DNA of 64,000 nt from Halobacillus litoralis. Its GTDB lineage: Bacteria > Bacillota > Bacilli > Bacillales > Halobacillaceae. Location: positions 3,117,001 to 3,181,000 of the forward strand of contig NZ_CP026118.1 of NCBI RefSeq assembly GCF_004101865.1. Direction: 5' to 3'. Numbering within the stretch: position 1 is the stretch's first letter; each line of letters starts with the position of its first letter. This document shows positions 24,810 to 35,932 of the stretch, piece after piece. Both the position numbers and the translations under genes were made by a program. The notes below the pieces were generated by a model, which was given only the letters and a program-made list of their open reading frames with translations, made no database searches and had not been told where the DNA came from.

Positions 24810-27473
24810 ATGGCTGAAAAACGTGTGTATGTCGTTCCTCATTCCCATTGGGATAGGGAATGGTATTTTACAATAGAAGATTCCAATTTATTATTAGCTG
24901 AAAATCTCGATCACTTGATCGACTTACTTGAAACAAACGAAGATTATCATGGCTATATTTTTGATGGTCAAATTTCGATTGTGGATGAATATTTGAAAGT
25001 ACGACCACAGAACGCAGAAAGGCTGCGGGCCCTTGTCGAAGCAAAACGGATTTTTGTCGGCCCCTGGTACACACAAGCGGATTCACTGCTTGTCCATAAG
25101 GAATCACTCGTCCGTAATCTGCTCTATGGGGTGAAAGGCGCGGAAGCGATGGGTCATTCGATGAACATCGGATATTTACCGGATATTTTCGGTCAAAATC
25201 AATATTTGCCGTCATTATTCAAAGGGTTCGGTATTGAGTACTCGATTTTGCAGCGTGGGATTTACCTGGATCAACTGGATGAAAACTTGAACTTCACGTG
25301 GCAGTCACCAGATGGAGAGCATGTGAAAGCGAACCTCTTAGAACTGGGGTATGGACCGGGGAAATTTTTGAGTGCGGAAGAAGAGTTCCATAAAGAACGC
25401 TTACAGCCGATGCTCGACTCTTTATCTGAATTGAACCGTGATACGGACCACTTGCTGCTGCCATCGGGTGGGGATCAGGTGCTCGTCCGCAGTCACTTTC
25501 CTGAAACCATCGAACGGCTGAATGAGCAAGATGATCGTTATGAATATATTTTATCCGACTATGAAACATTCATGGAAGATACATGGGACAGGCAAGATTT
25601 CGATCACACGGTGGAGGGGGAACTGATTGCGACAGAAGGTTCGCGCATTCATAACACGATCGCCTCCCAAAGGTATGACATTAAAAAATGGAACCATATC
25701 GTCGAGCGCAAAATCATCAATCAGCTCGAACCACTAGCTGTCATCGGTTCCACCCTTGGCTTGAAATATCCGCAAGCCTGGCTTGATGAGATGTGGAAAA
25801 ATCTTTTCGACGTCCACGCCCACGACAGTATTGGTGGTTGCAACTCCGACGATACCAACCGTGATATTGTTCAGCGTCTTGTGAAAATCGACCGGCAGGC
25901 GGATGGATTGATGAATTTGTTGAAAAGGCAGATGACCTCAGCTGTTCGTGAGCGTTTGGAGCAAGAGGATATCTTCCTCGTATTCAACACAGCAGCGAAA
26001 AAGTATCAAACCTCTGTGAAAACGGTGTTGTTTACCAGGGAAAAGGACTTTTATGTTCGTACACTCGAGGATGGGCTTGTTAATTTCAGCATCATCGATC
26101 AAGAATACTTGAGTGGTGGCAAGAAGATTGTCGTCACCGCTGATGGCGATCAGGAAGTAGAAGTGCCCGGCTATTACCGTACAGAAATCCTTTTGGAAAC
26201 CATGGAAGTGCCGCCGCTTGGTTATTTGACTCTGCAAATCGATGAAAAGGAAGCAGCTATGGACGCATTGGAGGAAACGAAGAAAAATCATATCGAAAAT
26301 GATCGGTTCCGTGTTGAATGTACGGATGGAAAACTCCTGCTCCGTGAAAAAGGTTCTGATCTTGTCGTAGAAAACTTGATTCAATTTGAAGACACAGGTG
26401 ATGCAGGCGATTCCTATGATTATTCGCCATTGCCTGGTTCAGGATCGATCATTACGGAAGCTGCGAAATTGAAGGATGTCTACACTTCCGCTTTGGTCGA
26501 AAAAATGGTTGTGGAACATTCGGTGACACTCCCTGCTGATCTTGGAGCTCGCAGAGAAGGGCGCCATGATGAAACCTTGACCATTGAAACAGAACTGGAG
26601 CTGCGAAACGGGGAAAGCTTCGTTCGCGTCCAACATGAAATCGATAACAGAGTGGACGATCACCGCGTCCGCGTTCTCATTCAGACCCCTGTAGAGCGAC
26701 CGGACTCCTCCTTCGCCGACCAAGGTTATAGCTTGATCGAACGGGCAACAGAAAATCCACGGATGGACGTATGGCAGGAGCAAGGGTATAAAGAAGCACC
26801 AGTACCCATCTATAAGGTTGAACAATTTGCCGGCGTCCAGGGAGAAGAAGGTACTTTCGCTGCCCATACAAAAGGGTTGAAGGAGTACGAAGTATTGAAA
26901 GAAGAAGGCAGATTCGCTCTCACATTGTTCCGTAGTGTCGGTTTGCTCGGCCGTGACGATTTACTATGGCGCCCAGGCCGGGCTTCAGGCATCAACAACA
27001 AGGTCGTCCGCACACCTGACGCCCAAATGCACGGCAAGATGACCTTTGAATATGCCATCCAAATGAGCTCAAACCAGGTCGAGGTTTCGGAACTCTTTGC
27101 AACTGCAGATCTTTTTCAGGAAAGGTATGTCACCTATCAAAATCAATCCCTCAACACATTCGAGGAACGTCTCGATCGGTTTGAGGTTCCACTTCCACTT
27201 AAGGGATTGCCTTCGTCCTATTCATTGGCTTCTTTAGAAAGTGACACGGTTTTCACTAGTTCCATCAAAAAAGCCCACGGTGGCGATGGGTATGTCATGC
27301 GACTCTTTAACCCTGAAGATACAAAGGCCGTATTCGAACTGAAGGGTGAAGGCTTGACTGATCTTCAATCTGTGAATTTAGCTGAAGAAGTTGTTCCTGT
27401 TGAACCGTTCGAAGTGGCTGCGAAAAGCTTCCAAACGATTCGAGTGAGCACGCAAGGAGGGACGAACGCATGA
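24810..27473 (+). CDS. mngB: GH38 alpha-mannosidase, MngB-like
   Basis: 887 residues with AAGGAGG before the ATG, about the size of E. coli MngB. GH38 features: zinc-binding HSHWDREW (His11, His13, Asp15), catalytic nucleophile Asp125 in GYLPDIFGQ, and zinc-site HAHDSIGG. Long beta-rich C-terminal domains follow. In E. coli MngB cleaves 2-O-(6-phospho-mannosyl)-D-glycerate to mannose-6-phosphate and glycerate in the cytosol. The lack of a signal peptide and the adjacent PTS and glycerate kinase genes fit that job. A general cytosolic mannosidase is the alternative. Its stop overlaps the next start (ATGA). Confidence 0.88.
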   Translation: MAEKRVYVVPHSHWDREWYFTIEDSNLLLAENLDHLIDLLETNEDYHGYIFDGQISIVDEYLKVRPQNAERLRALVEAKRIFVGPWYTQADSLLVHKESLVRNLLYGVKGAEAMGHSMNIGYLPDIFGQNQYLPSLFKGFGIEYSILQRGIYLDQLDENLNFTWQSPDGEHVKANLLELGYGPGKFLSAEEEFHKERLQPMLDSLSELNRDTDHLLLPSGGDQVLVRSHFPETIERLNEQDDRYEYILSDYETFMEDTWDRQDFDHTVEGELIATEGSRIHNTIASQRYDIKKWNHIVERKIINQLEPLAVIGSTLGLKYPQAWLDEMWKNLFDVHAHDSIGGCNSDDTNRDIVQRLVKIDRQADGLMNLLKRQMTSAVRERLEQEDIFLVFNTAAKKYQTSVKTVLFTREKDFYVRTLEDGLVNFSIIDQEYLSGGKKIVVTADGDQEVEVPGYYRTEILLETMEVPPLGYLTLQIDEKEAAMDALEETKKNHIENDRFRVECTDGKLLLREKGSDLVVENLIQFEDTGDAGDSYDYSPLPGSGSIITEAAKLKDVYTSALVEKMVVEHSVTLPADLGARREGRHDETLTIETELELRNGESFVRVQHEIDNRVDDHRVRVLIQTPVERPDSSFADQGYSLIERATENPRMDVWQEQGYKEAPVPIYKVEQFAGVQGEEGTFAAHTKGLKEYEVLKEEGRFALTLFRSVGLLGRDDLLWRPGRASGINNKVVRTPDAQMHGKMTFEYAIQMSSNQVEVSELFATADLFQERYVTYQNQSLNTFEERLDRFEVPLPLKGLPSSYSLASLESDTVFTSSIKKAHGGDGYVMRLFNPEDTKAVFELKGEGLTDLQSVNLAEEVVPVEPFEVAAKSFQTIRVSTQGGTNA

Positions 27474-29158
27474 AAAATGAACTGTTAACTAAAATTGAAA
27501 AGCACCTGAGAGATATCTATGGAGAAGTTCGGAGCGAAGATCTCCAGCAATTTGAACAGTTGATCGCTGATTGGTCGGAGAAGGAGTCGACGACGCCTTC
27601 CGCACCGACAGAGCGGAATGTCTACTTGATCACTTATGGCGACAGTATTTATGAAAAAGGGAAACCGACACTTCCGACATTGAACCAGTTCTTGCAGGAG
27701 GAGGTCGGGGGCTCGATTACAGATGTCCACCTGCTCCCGATGTTCCCTTATACTTCGGATGACGGTTTTTCAGTCACCGATTACCGGAGGATTCATTCCG
27801 ATTTAGGTGAATGGGGAGATATTCGTTCCTTCTCTGAAGATTATCGTCTGATGTTCGATTTCGTTGCCAATCATATGTCTAAATCAAGCGAATGGTTTCA
27901 AAAGTATTTACAGGATGATCCCGCCTATACCAACTATTTCATCCCTGAACAGGAAGCGTTTGATACAAATGAAGTCGTGCGTCCGCGGACGTCCCCCTTA
28001 TTCCATGAGTATCAAGGGGACAATGAGAAGAAGACGGCCTGGACGACCTTCAGTGAAGACCAGGTCGATGTCAACTTCAAGCATCTCCCTGTGTTAGTGG
28101 AGATGACAGACATCCTGCTCTCTTATGCTCATCAAGGCGGGACAAGTATCCGGTTGGATGCCATCGGTTTCATATGGAAAGAATCGGGGACGACAAGCAT
28201 CCATCTGCCGCAGGCTCATGCGATCATCCAGCTATGGAATACGATCATCAATGCATTTCAACCGAACACGCAAATCATTACAGAAACGAACGTTCCTCAT
28301 AAAGAAAACATCAGCTATTTCGGAAATGGCACTGATGAAGCGAATATGGTCTATCAATTCACCTTGCCCCCGCTTGTTCTCTACAGCTTCATGAAGCATG
28401 ATGCTGCGAAATTGACCGAATGGGCGAAGACGATCAGTAAGGTTTCAGATCAAGCGACTTATTTCAACTTCCTCGCCAGTCATGACGGTATCGGGATGCG
28501 CCCGACGGAAGGGATTTTGGAGGAAGAAGAGAAGGATGAACTCGTTGCGCAAGTGAAGGCGAACGGCGGAGAGGTTTCCTATAAAAATAATCCCGATGGC
28601 AGTCAGTCGGTTTACGAACTGAATATCAACTACTCGGAAGCCCTTAAGAATAAGGGAGAAGATGTCACAGAACAAGACGAAATCGATAAAATGCTGGCGG
28701 CTCATTCGATTCTACTGTCATTCATCGGTGTCCCTGCCATCTATTATCACTCTTTGCTTGGCTCGAAGAATGATAGAGAAGGCATGCAGAAATCAGGAAT
28801 TCCGCGCCGGATCAATCGCGAAAAGCTTGAGTTGGAATCGATTCGTGAGCAGCTCCACAATGATTCAAGACGGGCTGGGATTTTTAATGGCCTGAAAAAA
28901 ATAATCGCCATCCGTCAAGAAGGAGGTGCTTTCTCTCCTTATGCAGAACAAGAAGTAATAGAGATGGATTCGCGTATCTTTGCGTTGAAGCGTCTGAATG
29001 TTGAAACAGGCGAGGAAGTCTTTTTTGCCGTGAACACCTCACGCGAAGCGGTCACGATTGACGTTCCTTTTAAAGGGGAAAACCTATTGGAGGATAATAC
29101 TGTGGAATCAGACGTCACATTACCGAAGTATGGATTCATCTGGCTGAAAAAAGTCTAG
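27470..29158 (+). CDS. GH13 (sucrose phosphorylase-like) glycosyl phosphorylase, probable glucosylglycerate phosphorylase
   Basis: 562 residues, coupled to mngB by a 4-base overlap with GGAGGGACG before the ATG. Barrel motifs: DFVANHMS, SIRLDAIGFIWKE (nucleophile Asp230), IITETNVPH (acid/base Glu272) and LASHDGIGMRP (Asp339). The order and the ETNVPHKENISYFGNG stretch fit the GH13 subfamily 18 phosphorylases, and the length equals E. coli YcjM, a glucosylglycerate phosphorylase. The expected reaction is glucosylglycerate plus phosphate to glucose-1-phosphate plus D-glycerate, with glycerate passed to the next gene's kinase. Sucrose-6'-phosphate-type specificity for a PTS-phosphorylated substrate is an alternative. 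No secretion signal. Confidence 0.8.
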   Translation: MKNELLTKIEKHLRDIYGEVRSEDLQQFEQLIADWSEKESTTPSAPTERNVYLITYGDSIYEKGKPTLPTLNQFLQEEVGGSITDVHLLPMFPYTSDDGFSVTDYRRIHSDLGEWGDIRSFSEDYRLMFDFVANHMSKSSEWFQKYLQDDPAYTNYFIPEQEAFDTNEVVRPRTSPLFHEYQGDNEKKTAWTTFSEDQVDVNFKHLPVLVEMTDILLSYAHQGGTSIRLDAIGFIWKESGTTSIHLPQAHAIIQLWNTIINAFQPNTQIITETNVPHKENISYFGNGTDEANMVYQFTLPPLVLYSFMKHDAAKLTEWAKTISKVSDQATYFNFLASHDGIGMRPTEGILEEEEKDELVAQVKANGGEVSYKNNPDGSQSVYELNINYSEALKNKGEDVTEQDEIDKMLAAHSILLSFIGVPAIYYHSLLGSKNDREGMQKSGIPRRINREKLELESIREQLHNDSRRAGIFNGLKKIIAIRQEGGAFSPYAEQEVIEMDSRIFALKRLNVETGEEVFFAVNTSREAVTIDVPFKGENLLEDNTVESDVTLPKYGFIWLKKV

Positions 29159-29174
29159 ATTGGAGGTGGATGCA

Positions 29175-30299
29175 ATGAAAATCGTCATCGCCCCCGATTC
29201 TTTCAAAGGCTCTCTGTCGGCAGACCAAGTGAGTCTAGCGATGGAAGAGGGGATACACGCAGCGGTCAAGGGGGCAGAGACCATCCGCATCCCGGTGGCG
29301 GATGGCGGGGAAGGAACGATCGATGCCCTTGGCAAATGGGTTTCCCGTGAAGTTCCAGTACAGGTGAAGGGACCGACAGGAGAGAAGGTAGACACATCCT
29401 TTGTCGAGCTTCCTTACGAAGGGAAGGTTGTCACTTTCATAGAGTGTGCCAGAAGTACGGGGCTGACCCTTGTACCTTCTGATCAGCGCAAACCCTTCTT
29501 GTTGAACTCTTTTGGCCTTGGCGAGCAAATACGTGCAGCGATCGAAAAGGGATCGAGGAACCTGTTCATTTCACTTGGAGGAAGCGCGACCACGGACGGC
29601 GGGACAGGTTTACTGCAAGCACTTGGCTATCGTTTTTTTGATGAAAAAGGTGAACGCTTACCAGAAGACCGCAATGTTTTGACTGAGATTGCCGACATGG
29701 ATGATCGTGATGTCTTACCAGAACTGGAAGACTGTAAACTGACAATCGCCTCTGACGTGACCAACCCTTTCTATGGAGAAAAAGGAGCAGCGCATGTTTA
29801 CGGCCCTCAAAAAGGCGCGAATCAAGAAGATGTGCTCCTATTGGATCAGGGGTTGGAAAAGTTTGCTGAAGCCGTCCGCGGTTATTCAGGCATCGATCTT
29901 CAGGAAATCCCAGGTGCTGGTGCAGCCGGCGGACTTGGAGGGGCGCTTGCGGGGGTTCTCCATGCTACCATGAAATCTGGCTTCCGAGTCGTCGCTGATT
30001 TAGTCAAATTAGATGAAATGATCGCAGGGGCAGACCTTGTATTGACAGGGGAAGGAAGCCTTGATGCTCAATCAGCCGATGGGAAAGTGCCTGTTTCGGT
30101 CGGGAAAATTGCCGATAAACATGACGTTCCGGCTGTCGCTGTTGCCGGGGCCGTCGAAACGGAGGGGGATTATACCCCTCTCACAGCCGTGTTCTCGATT
30201 CAGCCTGGTCCCTGTTCGCTGGAGCAGGCCGTGGAAGCGGAGACGGCTTATAACAATATCGTCCACATCACGAAGCAAGTGGTCCGTTTGAGGAAATAG
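29175..30299 (+). CDS. glxK: Glycerate kinase
   Basis: 374 residues from ATG 29175 (TTGGAGGTGG before it; a short upstream frame is not used). Family blocks: KIVIAPDSFKGSLSA at the N terminus, PVADGGEGTIDAL, SLGGSATTDGGTGLLQALG, SDVTNPFYGEKGA, GAGAAGGLGGAL and LVLTGEGSLDAQS. It phosphorylates D-glycerate with ATP to 2-phosphoglycerate (GlxK/GarK type), feeding glycolysis. Last gene of the mngA-mngB-phosphorylase operon: both upstream hydrolytic steps would release glycerate, so the operon makes one closed pathway. Confidence 0.92.
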   Translation: MKIVIAPDSFKGSLSADQVSLAMEEGIHAAVKGAETIRIPVADGGEGTIDALGKWVSREVPVQVKGPTGEKVDTSFVELPYEGKVVTFIECARSTGLTLVPSDQRKPFLLNSFGLGEQIRAAIEKGSRNLFISLGGSATTDGGTGLLQALGYRFFDEKGERLPEDRNVLTEIADMDDRDVLPELEDCKLTIASDVTNPFYGEKGAAHVYGPQKGANQEDVLLLDQGLEKFAEAVRGYSGIDLQEIPGAGAAGGLGGALAGVLHATMKSGFRVVADLVKLDEMIAGADLVLTGEGSLDAQSADGKVPVSVGKIADKHDVPAVAVAGAVETEGDYTPLTAVFSIQPGPCSLEQAVEAETAYNNIVHITKQVVRLRK

Positions 30300-30303
30300 G
30301 GAG

Positions 30304-30336
30304 TCGGCTGCTTGGGACAGGCAGCCGGCTTTTTTG
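30304..30336 (+). terminator. Terminator after glycerate kinase
   Basis: CGGCTGC/GCAGCCG stem followed by TTTTTT, just past the stop codon. Confidence 0.8.
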
Positions 30337-30342
30337 ATGGGC

Positions 30343-30462
30343 TTGCTGCGCCGCTGATTTTGTCTTTCCGGTATATTTCATTTTCTTCCACCGGTAAATG
30401 ACAGTTACGCCGATAAAGCAGCAAGTCAAGCTGGTAAATCTGCTATGACGCCGATTCCATTC
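30343..30462 (+). repeat. Degenerate 20-bp tandem repeat array (family P20), array 2
   Basis: Six units with cores at about 30351, 30368, 30391, 30410, 30431 and 30451, an average spacing of 20. Clear units are AGTTACGCCGATAAAGC and CTATGACGCCGATTCC. It lies between the glycerate kinase terminator and the stop of the opposing Ig-like gene. Confidence 0.7.
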
Positions 30463-30467
30463 GATGA

Positions 30468-31331
30468 TCAATTCTCGACTTCGAATTCGGCCGCTAAAGA
30501 AAATTCCACTTCGCCATCAGTGATTCTTATTCTTTTAATGACACGATACTTCCCTTCTTCCATTTCAAAATCCTTTAGACTTATGCTTGTCTTGTTTTCA
30601 TTTCCTGGAAGGACGACGTACTCGAGATCAGGGAAGGCGGAAATTTCATCATGATGCGGATGGATGCTCCATTCTCCGTTTTGATAGACTTGAATCGTGT
30701 ATCTGGCACCGTAAGAAAGTCTTCTCGGACCCCAGTTCGTCACTTTGTATTCAAGTATATATTCAGCAGAATACACATCTTTATCAAGGGAGAGTTTCGC
30801 ATTGATTTCTGGTTTTCCAGGTACGTAAACGATTCCTGCTATCGTATCGATGACTTCTCCTGTTTCATCCAGCATTTCTGCACTTACGGAATAAAGCATA
30901 TTCCGCTCTTCGGGGAGGGTGACGACGAGACCTTTCGCACCTTCCTCGTATATTTTCTCTTCGATTAGAGAAATCTTTTCTAATTCTTTCGTTCTTGAAA
31001 TCAGTTGTACTCTTACTGTTTTCCCCTCGGGCACCCCTTCTACATAAGTCCCTTGCTCTTCACCTTGTTGATAGATTGAGAAGTTTGAAATCGGGGATAC
31101 CATAATTCCTTTGAACCCTTCGCCAGTTGCAGGCCCATAGCCAGTTTTTTGGAGGACTTCTTCTTCTGTATATGGTCGTCTTTCTGTGTACATGAAGCGT
31201 TCTTTGTCTTGTTCACCGATTTGAGCGGGGATCTTCTGGCTTCCGCTTGAAGCAGGGAAGATATGGCTGACAACATTAGCGGCGACCACAATAAAAATGA
31301 ACGTCCCTAAAATTGTTATGTTTTTTCCCAT
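30468..31331 (-). CDS. Membrane-anchored Ig-like domain protein (paralogue of the lipoprotein at 6883)
   Basis: 287 residues from ATG 31331; GAGGAGGGG lies directly before it, so the longer TTG frame to 31346 overlaps the ribosome site. An N-terminal hydrophobic segment (about residues 5-22) has no lipobox Cys. The rest aligns with the lipoprotein at 6883-7728: TEEEVLQKTGYGPATGEGFKG, VRVQLISR.KELEK, MLYSVSAEML, TNWGPRRLSYG and EEGKYRVIKRI, the last like the Ig-fold C-terminal domain. It is probably outside the cell, tethered by the helix. Function unknown. It is convergent with glxK and divergent from glpF. Confidence 0.7.
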   Translation of the reverse strand: MGKNITILGTFIFIVVAANVVSHIFPASSGSQKIPAQIGEQDKERFMYTERRPYTEEEVLQKTGYGPATGEGFKGIMVSPISNFSIYQQGEEQGTYVEGVPEGKTVRVQLISRTKELEKISLIEEKIYEEGAKGLVVTLPEERNMLYSVSAEMLDETGEVIDTIAGIVYVPGKPEINAKLSLDKDVYSAEYILEYKVTNWGPRRLSYGARYTIQVYQNGEWSIHPHHDEISAFPDLEYVVLPGNENKTSISLKDFEMEEGKYRVIKRIRITDGEVEFSLAAEFEVEN

Positions 31332-31374
31332 CTTTCCCCTCCTCAATTGTTATTACTACTATGCTACCATTATT

Positions 31375-31393
31375 TGGAAACCTTTGTTTTCCA
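31375..31393. promoter_or_regulatory. Inverted repeat in the divergent glpF / Ig-like promoter region
   Basis: TGGAAA...TTTCCA with a 7-base spacer, about 20 bases upstream of the glpF -35. It is a perfect small inverted repeat. Binding protein unknown. Confidence 0.4.
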
Positions 31394-31414
31394 GAAGGAA
31401 TTTCGAATATTCAT

Positions 31415-31443
31415 TTGACACCGCTTTCATAAAGTTATATAGT
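31415..31443 (+). promoter_or_regulatory. glpFK promoter with overlapping cre site
   Basis: -35 TTGACA (31415-31420), 17-base spacer, -10 TATAGT (31438-31443). TGACACCGCTTTCA (31416-31429) overlaps the -35 and fits the loose cre consensus TGWNANCGNTNWCA, consistent with known CcpA repression of glpFK in Bacillus. Confidence 0.75.
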
Positions 31444-31478
31444 AATAGGCAACAAGTTAAACATGTGACGGAGATTTG

Positions 31479-31543
31479 GAGACTCACACTATTTTTGCGA
31501 ACTTTACCCAAAGTTTGCAGTTTAGTGGGGGTCTCTTTTTTTT
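31479..31543 (+). terminator. Leader terminator of glpFK, probable GlpP antitermination target
   Basis: A long hairpin between promoter and glpF: outer arms GAGAC/GTCTC and CACTA/TAGTG, inner arms GCGAACTTT/AAAGTTTGC, then eight T residues. In B. subtilis the glpFK leader ends in such a terminator and GlpP with glycerol-3-phosphate prevents termination. The glpP gene is not in this window. Confidence 0.8.
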
Positions 31544-31574
31544 CGTACAAAAAATGAAAAAAGGAGTGGAGATC

Positions 31575-33927
<2,353 letters not shown>

Positions 33928-33970
33928 TTGATAAGCGAGATGAGACAATCATTTGGCTATTTATAGAGTG

Positions 33971-34090
33971 CTGCGCCGACATTTTTGCTGGTTTGCCGAT
34001 AGAAATTCGAGTTGCATCCATAAAAATGTCAACTACATCGATATATTCCGTTTTACGCCGGTGAAAATACTGTAACGCCGATATAAGCTC
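33971..34090 (+). repeat. Degenerate 20-bp tandem repeat array (family P20), array 3
   Basis: Six exact 20-base blocks starting at 33971, 33991, 34011, 34031, 34051 and 34071. Units include CTGCGCCGACATTTTTGCTG, GTTTGCCGATAGAAATTCGA and TGTAACGCCGATATAAGCTC. It sits between the glpK stop and its terminator, so it is transcribed. Confidence 0.78.
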
Positions 34091-34130
34091 AGGTATGCTG
34101 TTTAATAACATAAATGAAATTAGAAAAAGG

Positions 34131-34158
34131 GAAAGTCAGGCGCTCGCCTGACTTTTTT
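34131..34158 (+). terminator. Terminator of glpFK
   Basis: AAGTCAGGCG/CGCCTGACTT stem with a 2-base turn followed by TTTT, about 205 bases after the glpK stop, beyond the repeat array. Confidence 0.8.
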
Positions 34159-34313
34159 GGTTATTAAGGCACCACAGTTGCAATGCTCACTGGTTCTATC
34201 TAATCATTTTTTCATAATTCATCTAAGAGAGATGCCAGTTTGTTAACAGAAAGTTTAATTTTGTCGAATAGAGTCCGCTCAAACCTCTGGCGGTATGTTA
34301 CCATATGTAAAAA

Positions 34314-34327
34314 AGATAACGGTTACA
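34314..34327 (+). promoter_or_regulatory. Weak cre-like site before citS
   Basis: AGATAACGGTTACA keeps the right half of the cre consensus (CGGTTACA) but not the first bases. It lies 19 bases before the citS start. The same CGGTTACA core is in the perfect site before tctC. Confidence 0.35.
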
Positions 34328-34345
34328 TAAGGGAGGGCGAGTAGT

Positions 34346-35932
34346 TTGAGGGTTTCGCTGCGTACAAAGATACTTGGGCTTGTGCTTTCCTTGCTGATTC
34401 TGGTCATCGGTATTCTGGCTGGGGTTTTCGCTTACATGGAAAAAGAAGAAGTGGAAGATCATATGGGGCAGCTGGCTCTCCAGGTTGCGAGTACGGTTTC
34501 TTTCATGCCTTCCATAAAACAGGCGTTCGAGACGGAGGATCCTTCTGAAATCATTCAGCCGATTGCGTTGAGTGTCCAGGAGGAATCGGGTGCGGAATTT
34601 GTCGTTGTCGGTAATGAGGAAAGCATTCGCTATGCCCACCCGGATGAATGGAAAATCGGAAAAAAGATGGTGGGTGGGGATAATGCGAGAGCGTTGAAAA
34701 ATGGCGACTATTACATTTCACAAGCGGAAGGGACACTCGGCCCTTCATTACGTGGAAAAGCGCCTATCATCAATGACAGTGGTGAAATCATCGGCATCGT
34801 TTCTGTCGGCTTTTTAATCGAAGATATCCGCGCGATCATATGGGATAAGCTGGCGAATGTGTTTTGGATTTCTCTCTTAGTCCTCGTTATTGGTGTGATC
34901 GGCAGCTTTCTTTTGGCCCGTAGTATAAGAAAAGATACGTTGGGCCTTGAGCCATACGAAATCACTTCTTTTTATCAAACGCGCGAAGCTATTCTCTCCT
35001 CTGTAAAAGAAGGAATCATTTCCATAGATGGAGATGGACGAGTGACGATGATCAATCAGTCGGCAATGGATTTGCTGAATCTCAGGGAAAAGACAGAAGG
35101 ACGACTGATCAAAGAAGTTTTCCCGAATACGCATATGCTCCAGGTGTTAGAAACGGGGGAATCGACTAAAGATGAAGAAATGATTTTGCAGGATAAAGTC
35201 GTCATCGTGAATCGGACACCGATCATCCATGAAGGAGCGGTGACAGGGGTGGTCTCCAGTTTTCGTGATAAGACCGAAGTGAGAGAAATGGTACAGGCTT
35301 TGTCTGAGGTGAAGCGTTACTCAGAAGGACTAAGAGCCCAAACTCATGAGTACACGAATAAGATGTATTTGCTATTGGGGATGCTGCAATTAGGCAATTA
35401 CCAGGAAGCGATGAAGATGATCGAGGAAGAATTTTCGAGTACACAGAAGCATCAGCGAGTCATTTTTGACCGTATTCAGGATGAAACCTTGCAAGCGATT
35501 TTGACGGGGAAAATGAGCCGGGCGTCGGAACAGAAAATCGATTTCACCATTCAGGAAGATTCCGAATTACAACAAATCCCCGGGCATATCAATCATGCCG
35601 ATTTGGTCACTGTCTTAGGGAATATCATCGATAATGCATTCGAAGCAGTCCGGACTCAAGCAGATAAACAGGTGGAATTTTTTGTTACAGATGTCGGTGA
35701 AGAGCTGGTTTTTGAAGTGACAGACAATGGTCCAGGGATTCCAGAGAGTAACTACTCGTACTTATTCATAAGAGGTTTTTCCACGAAACAGGGGGAAATG
35801 CGCGGCTATGGTTTGGCGAACGTCAAGGAAGTGGTCGATAAGCTGAAGGGGACGATGGAAATTACTGCGGCAGATGAGGGTGGAACCGTCTTTTCCATCT
35901 TCATCCCGAAGCATCGAGGGAGGCGAGTGTAA
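34346..35932 (+). CDS. citS: Sensor histidine kinase, CitS/DcuS family
   Basis: 528 residues. TTG start at 34346 with GGGAGG nine bases before it. Two membrane segments (about 9-30 and 170-192) flank an extracellular sensor domain of the CitA/DcuS PAS type. A cytosolic PAS (about 212-320), the phospho-acceptor helix EGLRAQTHEYTNKMYLLLGM and an ATPase domain (NIIDNAFEA, DNGPGIP, GYGLANVKEVV) follow. Such kinases sense citrate, malate or other di- and tricarboxylates outside the cell. It is coupled to citT and precedes a tricarboxylate transporter operon, which it probably switches on. Confidence 0.9.
   Translation: MRVSLRTKILGLVLSLLILVIGILAGVFAYMEKEEVEDHMGQLALQVASTVSFMPSIKQAFETEDPSEIIQPIALSVQEESGAEFVVVGNEESIRYAHPDEWKIGKKMVGGDNARALKNGDYYISQAEGTLGPSLRGKAPIINDSGEIIGIVSVGFLIEDIRAIIWDKLANVFWISLLVLVIGVIGSFLLARSIRKDTLGLEPYEITSFYQTREAILSSVKEGIISIDGDGRVTMINQSAMDLLNLREKTEGRLIKEVFPNTHMLQVLETGESTKDEEMILQDKVVIVNRTPIIHEGAVTGVVSSFRDKTEVREMVQALSEVKRYSEGLRAQTHEYTNKMYLLLGMLQLGNYQEAMKMIEEEFSSTQKHQRVIFDRIQDETLQAILTGKMSRASEQKIDFTIQEDSELQQIPGHINHADLVTVLGNIIDNAFEAVRTQADKQVEFFVTDVGEELVFEVTDNGPGIPESNYSYLFIRGFSTKQGEMRGYGLANVKEVVDKLKGTMEITAADEGGTVFSIFIPKHRGRRV

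Larger units (their letters stand above)
33928..34345. other. Intergenic region glpK / citS
   Basis: 418 bases with a P20 repeat array (33971-34090), the glpFK terminator (34131-34158) and the citS leader with a weak cre-like site (34314-34327). No gene. Confidence 0.6.

Noticed and set aside
31476..31574. N-terminal extension of GlpF
   Set aside because: The extension is the leader terminator and its T run; GlpF homologues start at the ATG at 31575.
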